Assembly (NCBI GenBank): GCA_003214055.1
Contig: QCMD01000001.1
Location: forward strand, 172,859 to 236,858
Direction of reading: 5' to 3'
DNA length: 64,000 nt
Source: Prochlorococcus sp. AG-418-K17
GTDB taxonomy: Bacteria; Cyanobacteriota; Cyanobacteriia; PCC-6307; Cyanobiaceae
The notes beneath the pieces were generated by a model, which searched no databases, was not told where the DNA came from, and saw only the letters and a program-made list of their open reading frames with translations. Every line of letters begins with the position of its first letter. The stretch's first letter is position 1. Positions 18,817 to 28,879 of the stretch are shown here, piece after piece. Position numbers and translations under genes: made by a program.

Positions 18817-20283
18817 TTATTTAAGCATCTTTATAGTTTTTTCTGTGTAAATTAAAGGATCTTTTTCTGGAATTAATTGTAGAGAAATTTCTTCAAATTC
18901 TGAGGTTGAAAAATTAATTATTTGTTTCATAAAAAAATTTAAAGTATCGGAAGAAGAAATGTTTGCTGATGTTTGAGCACATGGACCTTTAATATGAATT
19001 TGTTTATTAATAAATTCACCCGTATTTCTCATTTTCTGAATATAAGAAAATTCTTGCGAGATTAAATCTATTTTTAAGTCATTAAGCAAATTATTACTTA
19101 AGATGTAGAGACTTTTTGTCTCAACTTTAAATATATCTTTAAATTTAAGTTGTTTTATGTTTGTTTCATTTTTTTCAAGGATATTTTTTGAATAAATTGA
19201 AAAAATTTTATCATCTTTTTCTAAACTGTATTTAGTAAATTCTTTAAGTTCTTCTAAATTTTCTAAGGTAGGAGAATTTTGTTTATTTTTTTCGATAGCA
19301 ATAATCCATTCATTATCTGAATTTTTTAGCAAAATATTTTGATTTAATTTTCTACTTAGTTTTTCTAAAAATGTTTTCTCAAAATTATTTATTGATGGTG
19401 ACAAACACTCAATATATTCTTTTAAATTACTGTAAATATTAAGTAGATAGTCATCTTTTTTTTTAATATTGTCTGTATTTAATTTATCGTAAGAAAAAAT
19501 ATCTTTTTTCCCCTTATTATTTACAAGATATGATCTTAAAACAAAAGAGTCGTCTTTGAAAAAGAACGTTGTTAAGATTGTATCATCCATATTTTCTGGA
19601 TATATTTTATCATTAATGAAAATACTTTTTTCAGGTTTTTTAGTTAGTAATATATTTTTTTCGTTTTTAAAAGTTCTTAGAATTTCTTCATCATAATTTT
19701 TTTTTGTTTTTTCCCTATTATTTCTTGAATCTCTTGACTCTAGAAGAAGTTTTTTATTTGAAGAAGCAATAATGTAATTATCCTTAGTTAAATAAACATA
19801 TTTAAGATAATTAAGTTTATCTTTTCTATATATTTTTATAATTTCCTCATTCTCATTTTCGAGGTTTGATAGATTCAAAATATCATCAATCTTTTTTTCT
19901 GGTTTTATTTTAAAAACTAATAAAAGGTCTTCTTGAGTTTTATCTTCATTATCATAAGTTGAAATTGTTAGTTCGTTATTGTAAATATCTTCTAAATCAT
20001 TTTTGCCAAGGTCTAGTCCCAAATAGGCTAGTGCGCTAATTCTTATTAAATTTAATTTATCCCGATTTATTTTATTGAAATTCTTTTTTATACTCTTATC
20101 AATATTTGCACTGGACAAATTTGAGATAAATAAAAAATTACTATTATTCGGCAAATAATTAAGAATTTTTAATTCATTAATATTTGAATTCAAATTTTGT
20201 GTTTTATTACCAGAAAAATTTTTAAATCCAAAAAAAAAGCAAAGAGATAATAATAAAATTATCGCAAATACTTTTAAATTCAT
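18817..20283 (-). CDS. Membrane-anchored protein of unknown function (possible DUF3352 relative)
   Basis: A 488-residue protein with one N-terminal hydrophobic segment (residues 5-20) that acts as a signal anchor; a cysteine in it lacks a proper lipobox. The rest is predicted soluble and exported. It is extremely rich in Lys, Asn, Glu and Ser, with AT-rich codons. The opening of the exported part (LNYLPNNSNFLFISNL) and a later LGLDLGKNDLEDIYNNELTI recall the 'protein that begins with P..a.l.f..v' layout of cyanobacterial DUF3352 proteins, but only distantly. No catalytic motif is seen. It stands alone between gltA and a convergent-facing rhodanese gene. Function unknown; fast divergence and export suggest a periplasmic or surface role. 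Confidence 0.7.
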   Translation of the reverse strand: MNLKVFAIILLLSLCFFFGFKNFSGNKTQNLNSNINELKILNYLPNNSNFLFISNLSSANIDKSIKKNFNKINRDKLNLIRISALAYLGLDLGKNDLEDIYNNELTISTYDNEDKTQEDLLLVFKIKPEKKIDDILNLSNLENENEEIIKIYRKDKLNYLKYVYLTKDNYIIASSNKKLLLESRDSRNNREKTKKNYDEEILRTFKNEKNILLTKKPEKSIFINDKIYPENMDDTILTTFFFKDDSFVLRSYLVNNKGKKDIFSYDKLNTDNIKKKDDYLLNIYSNLKEYIECLSPSINNFEKTFLEKLSRKLNQNILLKNSDNEWIIAIEKNKQNSPTLENLEELKEFTKYSLEKDDKIFSIYSKNILEKNETNIKQLKFKDIFKVETKSLYILSNNLLNDLKIDLISQEFSYIQKMRNTGEFINKQIHIKGPCAQTSANISSSDTLNFFMKQIINFSTSEFEEISLQLIPEKDPLIYTEKTIKMLK

Positions 20284-20366
20284 TAGTTTTTTTTATTTTT
20301 ATTTTTAACAATAAACATTCTCTTGCAACTTTACTTATTAAATTGTTAATAACCAATAATTAATCT

Positions 20367-20723
20367 TTGAAATTTAAAAATTATCCAAAATCTATTAATT
20401 CTCAAAGTCTTAGTGATTGGTTTAAATCGGAAAAGGAAGATCCAATTATTATTGATGTAAGGGAACAATCAGAGTTGGAAATAGCTTTTTTCCCAAAAGA
20501 ATTTTTACATATTCCAATTAGTAAAGTTTCTCTTGAATACGTTCAAGAAAAACTTTGTGGATTATTAGATCGAAAAATTGTAGTTATGTGTCATGCAGGA
20601 ATCAGAAGTTATAACTTTTGTCAGTGGTCTTTAGATAATAATATTATTGGAGAAATATGGAATTTGGAGGAAGGTATTGATGGATGGAGTAGATATATTG
20701 ACCCAACAATTCCTAGGTATTAA
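20367..20723 (+). CDS. Rhodanese-domain protein
   Basis: A single rhodanese-like domain of 118 residues. The fold markers are IIDVREQSELEIAFFP near the start and the active-site loop VVMCHAGIRSYNF, where the catalytic cysteine is present (C at about residue 75). Members transfer sulfane sulfur or act as redox-sensitive thiol proteins in the cytoplasm. A tail containing GGIDGWS-like residues (EEGIDGWSRYID) is typical. The TAA stop directly abuts the trpB stop on the opposite strand. The physiological sulfur acceptor is unknown. Confidence 0.88.
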   Translation: MKFKNYPKSINSQSLSDWFKSEKEDPIIIDVREQSELEIAFFPKEFLHIPISKVSLEYVQEKLCGLLDRKIVVMCHAGIRSYNFCQWSLDNNIIGEIWNLEEGIDGWSRYIDPTIPRY

Positions 20724-21969
20724 TTAAATATCTAATGAAGATGCAACAGTATTAACATCTTTATCGCCTCTTCCTGAACAATTAATAACAATATGAGTGT
20801 CTTTTTCAAGAGTAGGGCATAATTTATCTAACCAAGCAAAGGCATGGGCTGTTTCAAGTGCAGGAATAATACCTTCAAGTTCACTAACAAGTCTCAAAGA
20901 GTCTAAAGCTTCTTGATCAGTAACCGATCCGTATTCTGCTCTACCAATATCTTTCAAATAGCTATGTTCAGGACCTACTCCAGGATAATCTAGACCTGCA
21001 CTTATGGAGTGGGCTTCTTGTACTTGGCCATGATCATCTTGTAAAAGAAGACTCATTGAGCCGTGCAAAATACCTACTGAACCTTTAGTTATAGTTGCAG
21101 CATGTTTATCAGTATTCACTCCGCTTCCTGCAGCTTCAACTCCAATTAGTCTTACAGATTTTTCTTTAACGAAAGGATGGAAAAGACCCATTGCATTTGA
21201 TCCTCCACCTACACAAGCAAGTAAAATATCAGGTAAAGAACCAAAGGATTCAAGACATTGTTTTTTAGCTTCTTCTCCTATAACTGAATGAAAATCTCGC
21301 ACAATCTTTGGGAAAGGATGTGGACCAGCAACAGATCCTAAAATGTAGTGTGTGGTTTCGACATTAGAAACCCAATCTCTAATAGCTTCACTAGTGGCAT
21401 CCTTAAGCGTTGCAGTTCCCGAATTAACAACTTTAACTTCAGCTCCTAGCAATTTCATTCTAAAGACATTGAGGGATTGCCTTTTTATGTCCTCAGCACC
21501 CATATAGATAATACATTCTAAGCCAAATCTCGCACAAACAGTAGCCGTAGCAACTCCATGCTGACCTGCTCCAGTTTCTGCAATTATTCTTTTTTTTCCC
21601 ATCCTTAATGCTAATAAAGCTTGTCCAAGGGCATTATTAATTTTATGGGCACCAGTATGATTTAAGTCTTCTCTTTTAAGCCATATTGTTGTAGTGGCTT
21701 TTTTAGTCTTGTAATGTTCAGTAAGCCTTTTAGCTTCATAAAGTGGTGTTTCTCTGCCTACATAGGTCTTAAGTAGATGATTTAATTCCTTTACAAAAAG
21801 TTTATCTTTCCAAGCATTTGCAGCGGCAGTCTCAAGCTCAAAAAAGAGCAGGCATTAGTGTTTCAGGAACATATTGACCACCATATTTTCCAAATCTTCC
21901 CTCTTTGGAGGGTTGATTTAAATCGTCATTTTTATAATTTTGATCTTGGCGAGAAAATGTACTTACCAC
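20724..21969 (-). pseudogene. trpB: Tryptophan synthase beta chain, reading frame broken by a one-base insertion
   Basis: TrpB condenses indole and serine to tryptophan with PLP. The 3' part (to about 21842) encodes an intact protein: the PLP lysine is in [12 protein letters not shown], and GGGSNAMG binds the cofactor phosphate. The 5' part begins at GTG 21967-21969 (MVSTFSRQDQNY) and runs through [16 protein letters not shown]. The two parts join at a run of six A (six T in the gene) at 21840-21845, where LMPALFELE would need five. Removing one base restores a continuous frame of 414 residues, the expected length. All catalytic residues survive, and codon use is normal on both sides, so a recent mutation or a homopolymer sequencing error is more likely than an old pseudogene. 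A start at an internal ATG (21602) would lack the first 120 residues. Confidence 0.88.
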
Positions 21970-22016
21970 TTTTTTATAGAATAAGTATGAACTAACTATA
22001 GATTATATTAAAAATA

Positions 22017-22328
22017 ATGGGAAAAAAGAATTGGATCGAATTTAATAATCAAGAAAAAAAATCTGAAGAAAACACTAAAGTAGATGCTTTTAATAAAAGA
22101 TCAAAAATAAATATTTCAAAACAAAAAAAAGGTAAAAAGGGCAAGACGATCACTTTAATTAAAGGTTTAGGAACTGAGGATATTATCTTATTAAAAGAAT
22201 TGCTAAAAAAAATGAAAGTTTTTTGTGGTACCGGAGGAACATTAATTGATAGTAATATTCAGTTACAGGGTGATATGGTATCGAAATCAATAGAGTTTCT
22301 TCGTAAAGAGGGATTTCATAATTTATGA
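22017..22328 (+). CDS. SUI1/eIF1-family translation factor (YciH type)
   Basis: A 103-residue protein with a lysine-rich N-terminal half and an SUI1 domain in the second half: KTITLIKGLGTEDIILLKEL, then KKMKVFCGTGGTLIDSNIQL and GDMVSKSIEFLRKEGF. This matches bacterial YciH, a homologue of eukaryotic initiation factor 1, which influences start-codon fidelity on the 30S subunit. It is divergent from trpB and followed 42 bases later by cysC on the same strand. Confidence 0.9.
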   Translation: MGKKNWIEFNNQEKKSEENTKVDAFNKRSKINISKQKKGKKGKTITLIKGLGTEDIILLKELLKKMKVFCGTGGTLIDSNIQLQGDMVSKSIEFLRKEGFHNL

Positions 22329-22370
22329 AGCAAGGGTTAAGATAGTTTTTTAGTTTTGATGATACAAAAA

Positions 22371-22994
22371 ATGAAAGAACAAGATCAAACAAATTCAACC
22401 AATATAAAGTGGCACAATTTAACTATTGATAGAGATAAGTTAGAGAAAATGAGAGGTCATAAAGGAATGGTTATTTGGTTTACAGGTTTATCAGGCTCAG
22501 GTAAAAGTACTTTGGCCAATGCTTTAAATGAGGTATTACATTTAGATGGTTTTTCCACTTACGTTTTGGATGGAGACAATATAAGACATGGTTTATGCAA
22601 AGATCTTGGGTTTTCGGATAAAGATAGAGAAGAAAATATACGAAGAATAGGAGAAGTTGCAAATTTATTTATGAATGCTGGGATAATAACTATTACTGCA
22701 TTCGTTTCACCATTTATTAGCGATAGAGATAAGGTGAGAAAAATTATTGGATCTAAAGATTTTATTGAAGTTTATTGTGCTGCAGATATCAACGTTTGCG
22801 AAAACAGGGATACTAAAGGCCTTTATAAGAAAGCTCGTTTGGGTGAAATTAAGGATTTTACAGGAATTTCTAGTCCATATGAAGCTCCTCATAATCCAGA
22901 AATTGTTGTTGATACAGGCTCGTTAGATTTAAAGGATTCAGTTGAAAAAGTAATTAACTTTCTTAAAGAAGAAAACTTCCTTAAAAAGGGCTAA
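22371..22994 (+). CDS. cysC: Adenylylsulfate (APS) kinase
   Basis: CysC phosphorylates APS to PAPS in sulfate assimilation. The P-loop is GLSGSGKST, followed by LDGDNIRHGLCKDLGFS, the APS-binding motif, and FVSPFISDRDKVR. From the ATG at 22371 the protein has 207 residues; ATG 22359 and TTG 22356 in the same frame are also possible and would add four or five residues. The C-terminal PYEAPHNPEIVVDT is typical. It is co-directional with the SUI1-like gene and converges on purE. Confidence 0.94.
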   Translation: MKEQDQTNSTNIKWHNLTIDRDKLEKMRGHKGMVIWFTGLSGSGKSTLANALNEVLHLDGFSTYVLDGDNIRHGLCKDLGFSDKDREENIRRIGEVANLFMNAGIITITAFVSPFISDRDKVRKIIGSKDFIEVYCAADINVCENRDTKGLYKKARLGEIKDFTGISSPYEAPHNPEIVVDTGSLDLKDSVEKVINFLKEENFLKKG

Positions 22995-23012
22995 TAGCAA
23001 AATATAAGTTTA

Positions 23013-23546
23013 TTAATTTTGAAGATAATTTTCAGCTCCAATATTTGATAACTTACTATTTTTAGTTCTTACCTGCGTATGAAGATTTTCTCTGAATTCT
23101 TTTAAGTTTTTCTTAATGGATTCATCAAATAAACTTATAATTTCTATTGCTAATAAACCAGCATTTTGACCTCCATTTATTGCAACTGTTGCTACTGGGA
23201 TACCAGCTGGCATTTGAACAATTGATAAAAGTGAGTCTATCCCTTTAAGTGTTTTACTCTCAACTGGTACTCCAATAACAGGAATGCAAGTTATGGATGC
23301 CAACATTCCTGGAAGATGGGCAGCACCACCAGCACCGGCAATTATTACTTTTATGTTTTCTGACTCTGCATTTTTTGCATATTCAATCATTTCAATTGGT
23401 GTTCGATGGGCAGAAAGTATACAAACCTCCGTTTTTATTCCAAATTCTTTTAAGATGTCAACAGCAGGTTTCAATGTTTTTAGATCTGAATCACTACCCA
23501 TTACGACAGCGATTTTATAAATATCTTTAGAATTCAATTCTGACAA
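23013..23546 (-). CDS. purE: N5-carboxyaminoimidazole ribonucleotide mutase
   Basis: A class I PurE of 177 residues that converts N5-CAIR to CAIR in purine synthesis. The signature segments VVMGSDSDLKTL, SAHRTPIEMIEYA and IIAGAGGAAHLPGMLAS are complete. The start is a TTG at 23544-23546; the N-terminus before KIAVVMGSDSD is short, as usual. It is divergent from chlM across 88 bases. Confidence 0.95.
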   Translation of the reverse strand: MSELNSKDIYKIAVVMGSDSDLKTLKPAVDILKEFGIKTEVCILSAHRTPIEMIEYAKNAESENIKVIIAGAGGAAHLPGMLASITCIPVIGVPVESKTLKGIDSLLSIVQMPAGIPVATVAINGGQNAGLLAIEIISLFDESIKKNLKEFRENLHTQVRTKNSKLSNIGAENYLQN

Positions 23547-23567
23547 AATAACAAATCAATTCTTTCC

Positions 23568-23573
23568 TATAAT
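23568..23573 (+). promoter_or_regulatory. Candidate -10 element of chlM
   Basis: A perfect TATAAT sits 61 bases before the chlM ATG in the divergent purE/chlM gap. A CTGACA element exists at 23540-23545 but at a 22-base spacing, too far for a standard -35. The implied leader is about 50 bases. Confidence 0.4.
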
Positions 23574-23634
23574 GGCGTGCAATTAATTTAGCGCCAGTTA
23601 GTTAGTATTAAAAGAATAAATATCTTAGATTATT

Positions 23635-24336
23635 ATGACGTCAAATAAGATTATCGAAAAAAGTGAAGTTAGAGAGTATTTTAATGGCACTGGCTTTGAA
23701 AGATGGAACAAAATTTATAGCAAATCTGATGAAATTAATACAGTTCAGAAAAATATTAGGAAAGGTCATCAAAAGACTGTAGATGATGTAGTTTCATACA
23801 TCAAAAATTATCCTGAACTTACAAAAAAAAGTTTTTGTGATGCAGGATGTGGTGTTGGAAGTCTATCAATACCATTACTTAGAATGGGTATAAAAGAACT
23901 GCAGGTAAGCGATATTTCATCTGAAATGATTAAAGAAACAAAAAAACGCATAAAAGAATTAGGTTTAATACAAGGTAAAATCAAATATGAAGTCTGTGAT
24001 CTAGAAAAATTAAAAGGACTATTTGATGTTGTAGTTTGTTTAGATGTATTTATTCATTATCCTCAACCGGTCGCAGAAGAAATGGTCCAACATCTATGCG
24101 ATTTAAGTAAAGAAAAACTAATCGTTAGCTTCGCACCTTATACTCCAGTTCTTGCTGTTCTAAAAAATATTGGGAAATTATTTCCTGGGCCAAATAAAAC
24201 TACAAGAGCCTATACATTGAAAGAAAAGGGAATTATTAATGCTGCTAAAGAAAGAGGATTTAAAGTGGTTAAAAAGAAATTAAATCAAGCTCCTTTTTAT
24301 TTTTCAAAACTAATTGAATTCGAAAAAATTAAATAA
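23635..24336 (+). CDS. chlM: Magnesium-protoporphyrin IX methyltransferase
   Basis: ChlM transfers a methyl group from SAM to Mg-protoporphyrin IX in chlorophyll synthesis, at the thylakoid surface. It has 233 residues. The N-terminus VREYFNGTGFERWNKIYS is characteristic, and the SAM-binding loop is FCDAGCGVGSLSIPLL. VVVCLDVFIHYPQP and SFAPYTP follow, and the family's tail KKKLNQAPFYFSKLIEF is present. It converges on the response-regulator gene with stop codons one base apart. Confidence 0.95.
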   Translation: MTSNKIIEKSEVREYFNGTGFERWNKIYSKSDEINTVQKNIRKGHQKTVDDVVSYIKNYPELTKKSFCDAGCGVGSLSIPLLRMGIKELQVSDISSEMIKETKKRIKELGLIQGKIKYEVCDLEKLKGLFDVVVCLDVFIHYPQPVAEEMVQHLCDLSKEKLIVSFAPYTPVLAVLKNIGKLFPGPNKTTRAYTLKEKGIINAAKERGFKVVKKKLNQAPFYFSKLIEFEKIK

Positions 24337-24337
24337 T

Positions 24338-25066
24338 TTATTTTACTAAATGATTTTCAAGTGCATAACGAACTAATTCAGTTCGGCTAGACGTTCCTGT
24401 CTTGATAAAAAGTCTACTAACATATTTTTCAACATTTCTTATTGATGTTTCAAGCTGTCTTGCAATTTCCTTGTTCATAAGCCCCTCTGCTACAAGTTGA
24501 AGAACACTTGCTTCTCTTGGAGTAAAACTAGGAAGATTTATTTTATTTTCTGAATTAGTCGGATTTTGGTCTGTAAGCATAGACTTTATTTCAGTAATTT
24601 GCTTTGCCATTTTGCTTACATCAATATCTGCGAATCGTGCTGCTTCTTTCAGCAAACGTTCTTGTCTGTTGATTACGTTTTTAACTCTCGCAGATAATTC
24701 ATCAGGGTCGAAAGGTTTGGAAATATAATCATCAACTCCCGCAAGATAACCTTCTGTTCTGTCTAGTGTCATTCCTTTTGCAGTTAGAAAAATAACTGGA
24801 GTTCCACCTAATTTTTCATCCTCTCTAATTTTTTCTAATAAAGCATAACCATTAGCACGAGGCATCATAATATCGCTAATTATCAAATCAGGAAAAATTG
24901 TTTGAGCTTTTTCCCAACCATCCTCTCCATCAACTGCAATAAATATTTCAAAGCCTTCATCTTCTAGAAATGTTTTAACAGCCGTTCTTAAACCAGGCTC
25001 ATCATCAACTAATAAAATTCTTGATTTTTTTACCGGTTCATTATTTATTTGATTAATTTCGTTCAT
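24338..25066 (-). CDS. NarL/LuxR-type response regulator, Rre1 (Ycf29)-like
   Basis: A two-domain response regulator of 242 residues. I chose ATG 25064-25066 (MNEINQINNEPVKK); a further upstream frame would add a hydrophobic segment unlike the family. The receiver domain (about 15-130) has the acidic pair in LLVDDEPG, the phospho-acceptor in DLIISDIMMPRANGYALL, and K in DDYISKPFD. The DNA-binding LuxR domain (about 175-240) contains FTPREASVLQLVAEGLMNKE. The arrangement and the tail TGTSSRTELVRYALE match cyanobacterial Rre1/Ycf29, which works with Hik2 or Hik34 in redox and stress responses. No kinase is next to it. The NarL-type assignment is firm and the Rre1 orthology probable. Confidence 0.85.
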   Translation of the reverse strand: MNEINQINNEPVKKSRILLVDDEPGLRTAVKTFLEDEGFEIFIAVDGEDGWEKAQTIFPDLIISDIMMPRANGYALLEKIREDEKLGGTPVIFLTAKGMTLDRTEGYLAGVDDYISKPFDPDELSARVKNVINRQERLLKEAARFADIDVSKMAKQITEIKSMLTDQNPTNSENKINLPSFTPREASVLQLVAEGLMNKEIARQLETSIRNVEKYVSRLFIKTGTSSRTELVRYALENHLVK

Positions 25067-25125
25067 TTTTAAAATTGTTGAATTTGATTTTCTAGTAATA
25101 ATGAGAATTTTATATACTAAATACA

Positions 25126-26271
25126 ATGCTATCAACTCCCATACTACTAGACTACCAATCATCAACTCCTTGCTCTAAAGATGTTGTTGATTCTATGAAA
25201 CCTTTTTGGAGTGAGATATTTTCTAACCCTTCAAGCAAATCTAATTTGGAGGGTATAAATGCAAGCGCTATATTGGAGGCCTCAAGAGAGAGCATAGAAC
25301 AAACTTTATTTCTTCATAATAAAAAGGTAATTTTTACGAGTGGGGCTACAGAATCTAATAACTTAGCATTAATAGGTTTTGCAAGAAATTTCTATAAAAA
25401 AACAGGAAATTATGGACATATTATTACCTTAAAAACTGAGCATAAAGCTGTATTAGATCCTCTAAATCAATTAAAAAAAGAGGGGTTTATGGTTACAGAA
25501 ATTACTCCAGAACAAGATGGTTTGATTTCAGAAGAAAAGTTTAAAAAGAATATAAGAGAAGATACATTTATGGTGAGTGTCATGTTGGCAAATAACGAAA
25601 TAGGAGTTATTCAGCCTATTGAGAATATTTCAAAGATATGTAAATCGAGAGGAATAACTTTTCACTCTGATTTTGCTCAATGTTTAGGTTATGTAGAGTT
25701 AAAAGATCATTTATCAGAAGTAAATATGATAACGATGAGTTCTCATAAAATTTATGGTCCCAAAGGGATAGGACTTCTTTTGATTGATGAAGAAATTAAT
25801 CTGGAACCTTTAATTTTTGGAGGAGGGCAGGAATATGGTCTCAGATCTGGTACATTACCTCTTCCTTTAGTAGTTGGCTTTGCTAAAGCAATAGAAATAG
25901 CAGTTTTTAATCAAAAAATTAATGCTAAGAAATTACTTCTTTATAGAAACAACCTTTTAGAGGGTTTGTTAGAAAATAATTCTGGTTTATTAATTAATGG
26001 CTCCATAGAAAAAAGATTACCTCACAATTTGAATTTGACTGTATTGGATTTAAACGGAGCAAAGTTTCATAAACTTTTAAAATCTAAAATAATTTGTTCT
26101 AGTGGATCGGCATGTAGTAATGGTGAGCCATCTCATGTATTGCTCGCCCTGGGTAGAACTTTTAAAGAAGCAGAATCTTCTATAAGATTAAGTATTGGAT
26201 TAAGCACTAGTTCCAATGATATAAAACAAGCAGTTCAAATACTGACTGATACAATCAAATCATTGCGTTAG
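25126..26271 (+). CDS. Cysteine desulfurase (NifS/IscS family)
   Basis: A 381-residue class V aminotransferase that removes sulfur from cysteine for Fe-S cluster, thiamine or tRNA thiolation. Visible are FTSGATESNNLAL (PLP phosphate), TEHKAVLDP (His stacking on PLP), the Schiff-base lysine in MSSHKIYGPKG, RSGTLPLPL and the persulfide cysteine in CSSGSACSNG. This is the IscS/NifS group I arrangement, not SufS. It starts 59 bases from the divergent response regulator gene and converges on rsmH. No iscU- or tusA-like gene is adjacent. Confidence 0.92.
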   Translation: MLSTPILLDYQSSTPCSKDVVDSMKPFWSEIFSNPSSKSNLEGINASAILEASRESIEQTLFLHNKKVIFTSGATESNNLALIGFARNFYKKTGNYGHIITLKTEHKAVLDPLNQLKKEGFMVTEITPEQDGLISEEKFKKNIREDTFMVSVMLANNEIGVIQPIENISKICKSRGITFHSDFAQCLGYVELKDHLSEVNMITMSSHKIYGPKGIGLLLIDEEINLEPLIFGGGQEYGLRSGTLPLPLVVGFAKAIEIAVFNQKINAKKLLLYRNNLLEGLLENNSGLLINGSIEKRLPHNLNLTVLDLNGAKFHKLLKSKIICSSGSACSNGEPSHVLLALGRTFKEAESSIRLSIGLSTSSNDIKQAVQILTDTIKSLR

Positions 26272-26282
26272 TAATTATTGGC

Positions 26283-27188
26283 TCACTCATTTAATTGAGC
26301 AACTCTTAATTTTCCACTTCTAGCTCTTTTATTTGTTTCTAATTCTTGTTCGGAGGGAGTTATTGGCTTTTTTGTAAGATTTTTTAATCTTTGATCATTC
26401 TTAAAAGAACTTTTAACTAGCCTATCCTCCAGGGAATGAAAACTAATAATAGAAATAATTCCGCCTGGCAATAGCCAATCAGGGACAATTTTCAGAAATT
26501 TTTCTAATACTTCAATTTCTTTATTTACTGCAATTCTTAGTGCCTGGAATGTTCTAGTTGCTGGGTGTATCTTTTTATATCTTTGTTTTGGTGGGAAGCA
26601 GCCTGCAATAGAATAAGCTAATTCTTTTGTACCAGAATATTGCCCATTTAACTTTAAATCCATCTTTATTTTTCTAGCAATCTTTCTTGATAATCTCTCC
26701 TCCCCATATTTATAGATTAGGTTAGCTAAATCTTTTTCATTTAAAGTCTCAATTAATTTCTCTGCATCAACCTCAAGAAAAGGATTCATGCGCATATCAA
26801 GTGGGCCATCTTTTTGGAAACTAAATCCTCTTTTAGGGTCATCAATTTGGTTGCTATTTACTCCAAGATCTGCAATCACAAAAGAAACTTTTTCCCTCGG
26901 TTCGAAATTCGCAAAATTTGAGGCCTTTATATCAATCCTATTTTTAAATTTATCAAGTTTTTTTGCTGCTGATTTTCTTGCAAATGGATCTTGATCAAGG
27001 CCAATTATTTTTAAATCTGAATATTTTCTCAATAAGTTATAAGAGTGCCCCCCTCCCCCTAAAGTTGCGTCTATTCCTTTAAGTTGGTTGTTTTGTATTA
27101 ATGGGTAATGCTCTAATGAGGCCATAATTTCATCTGTCATAACTGATTTATGATTGAAAAAAGATGAATCAGATAGTTCAGTTTGCAT
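26283..27188 (-). CDS. rsmH: 16S rRNA (cytosine1402-N4)-methyltransferase
   Basis: RsmH (MraW) methylates C1402 in the ribosomal decoding centre. It has 301 residues. It opens with HKSVMTDEIM and has the SAM motif DATLGGGGHSYNLL, VIADLGVNSNQID, the RGFSFQKDGPLDMRM segment and, near the end, ISFHSLEDRLVK. It is not in a cell-division (dcw) cluster here; it is divergent from ndhH across 38 bases. Confidence 0.96.
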   Translation of the reverse strand: MQTELSDSSFFNHKSVMTDEIMASLEHYPLIQNNQLKGIDATLGGGGHSYNLLRKYSDLKIIGLDQDPFARKSAAKKLDKFKNRIDIKASNFANFEPREKVSFVIADLGVNSNQIDDPKRGFSFQKDGPLDMRMNPFLEVDAEKLIETLNEKDLANLIYKYGEERLSRKIARKIKMDLKLNGQYSGTKELAYSIAGCFPPKQRYKKIHPATRTFQALRIAVNKEIEVLEKFLKIVPDWLLPGGIISIISFHSLEDRLVKSSFKNDQRLKNLTKKPITPSEQELETNKRARSGKLRVAQLNE

Positions 27189-27226
27189 AACTTTCGACTA
27201 AGATTTGTTTAGAAGTAAATTTTTGA

Positions 27227-28414
27227 ATGGCCCAGCTAGAGACTAGAACAGAACCAATGGTGGTCAATTTTGGCCCTCATCATCCATCAATGCATGGCGT
27301 TTTAAGGTTAGTTGTAACCCTTGATGGTGAGAATGTCATTGATTGTGAGCCCGTAATTGGATATTTGCATAGAGGAATGGAAAAGATAGCTGAAAATAGG
27401 ACAAATGTTATGTACGTTCCTTATGTAAGCAGAATGGATTATGCAGCAGGAATGTTTTATGAAGCTATTGTAGTAAATGCTCCTGAAAGATTAGCTAATA
27501 TTCCAGTTCCTAAAAGAGCTAGTTATATCAGAGTTCTTATGTTGGAACTTAATCGTATTGCTAATCATCTTTTATGGCTTGGCCCCTTTTTAGCAGACGT
27601 AGGAGCTCAAACTCCATTTTTCTATATTTTTAGAGAAAGAGAGATGATTTATGATCTTTGGGAAGCAGCTACTGGACAAAGGCTTATAAATAATAATTTC
27701 TTTAGAATAGGAGGTGTAGCTTGTGATCTTCCATATGGATGGTTAGAAAAATGTATAGACTTTTGTGATTGGTTTGGTCCAAAAATAGATGAATACGAAA
27801 AATTAATCACCAATAATCCAATTTTTAGAAAAAGAATTGAAGGTCTAGGAACAATACAAAGAGATCAAGCAATTAATTGGTCTCTGTCTGGACCAATGCT
27901 AAGAGCTTCAGGAGTTTCTTGGGATTTAAGGAAAGTCGATAGTTATGAATGTTATGACGATTTTGAATGGCAAATTGCTTCAGAAAAAGAAGGAGATTGT
28001 TATGCGAGATATCGAGTAAGAGTTGAAGAAATGAGACAATCATTAAGTATAATACGCCAAGCCTGTGAGATGATTCCAGGTGGTCCAACAGAAAATTTAG
28101 AAGCTCAAAGAATGGCGACTGAAGACAAGAAGAGTGAAATATTTGGTATCGACTATCAATATGTAGCCAAGAAGGTTGCTCCAACTTTCAAAATTCCTAA
28201 TGGAGAATTGTATACGAGATTAGAGTCTGGGAAAGGAGAAATAGGTGTATTTATTCAAGGAAATAATGACGTTACACCATGGAGATTTAAAATTAGAGCA
28301 GCTGATTTAAATAATCTTCAAATATTGCCGCATATACTGAAAGGTGCCAAAATTGCCGATATTATGGCAATCCTAGGTTCAATAGATGTAATTATGGGAT
28401 CTGTTGATAGGTAA
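27227..28414 (+). CDS. ndhH: NAD(P)H-quinone oxidoreductase subunit H
   Basis: NdhH (NuoD type), 395 residues, is the 49-kDa-like subunit that shapes the quinone-binding cavity. Conserved parts are [30 protein letters not shown] and [11 protein letters not shown] at the C-terminus. It is followed 10 bases later by the hotdog thioesterase gene, so an NDH-1 subunit and a step of quinone synthesis are probably on one transcript. Confidence 0.97.
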   Translation: MAQLETRTEPMVVNFGPHHPSMHGVLRLVVTLDGENVIDCEPVIGYLHRGMEKIAENRTNVMYVPYVSRMDYAAGMFYEAIVVNAPERLANIPVPKRASYIRVLMLELNRIANHLLWLGPFLADVGAQTPFFYIFREREMIYDLWEAATGQRLINNNFFRIGGVACDLPYGWLEKCIDFCDWFGPKIDEYEKLITNNPIFRKRIEGLGTIQRDQAINWSLSGPMLRASGVSWDLRKVDSYECYDDFEWQIASEKEGDCYARYRVRVEEMRQSLSIIRQACEMIPGGPTENLEAQRMATEDKKSEIFGIDYQYVAKKVAPTFKIPNGELYTRLESGKGEIGVFIQGNNDVTPWRFKIRAADLNNLQILPHILKGAKIADIMAILGSIDVIMGSVDR

Positions 28415-28423
28415 GTTCTATAA

Positions 28424-28876
<453 letters not shown>

Positions 28877-28879
28877 TTA

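Noticed and set aside
25067..25165. Upstream extension of the Rre1-like regulator adding a hydrophobic helix
   Set aside because: It runs into the divergent cysteine desulfurase gene, and response regulators of this type are soluble; ATG 25064-25066 fits better.
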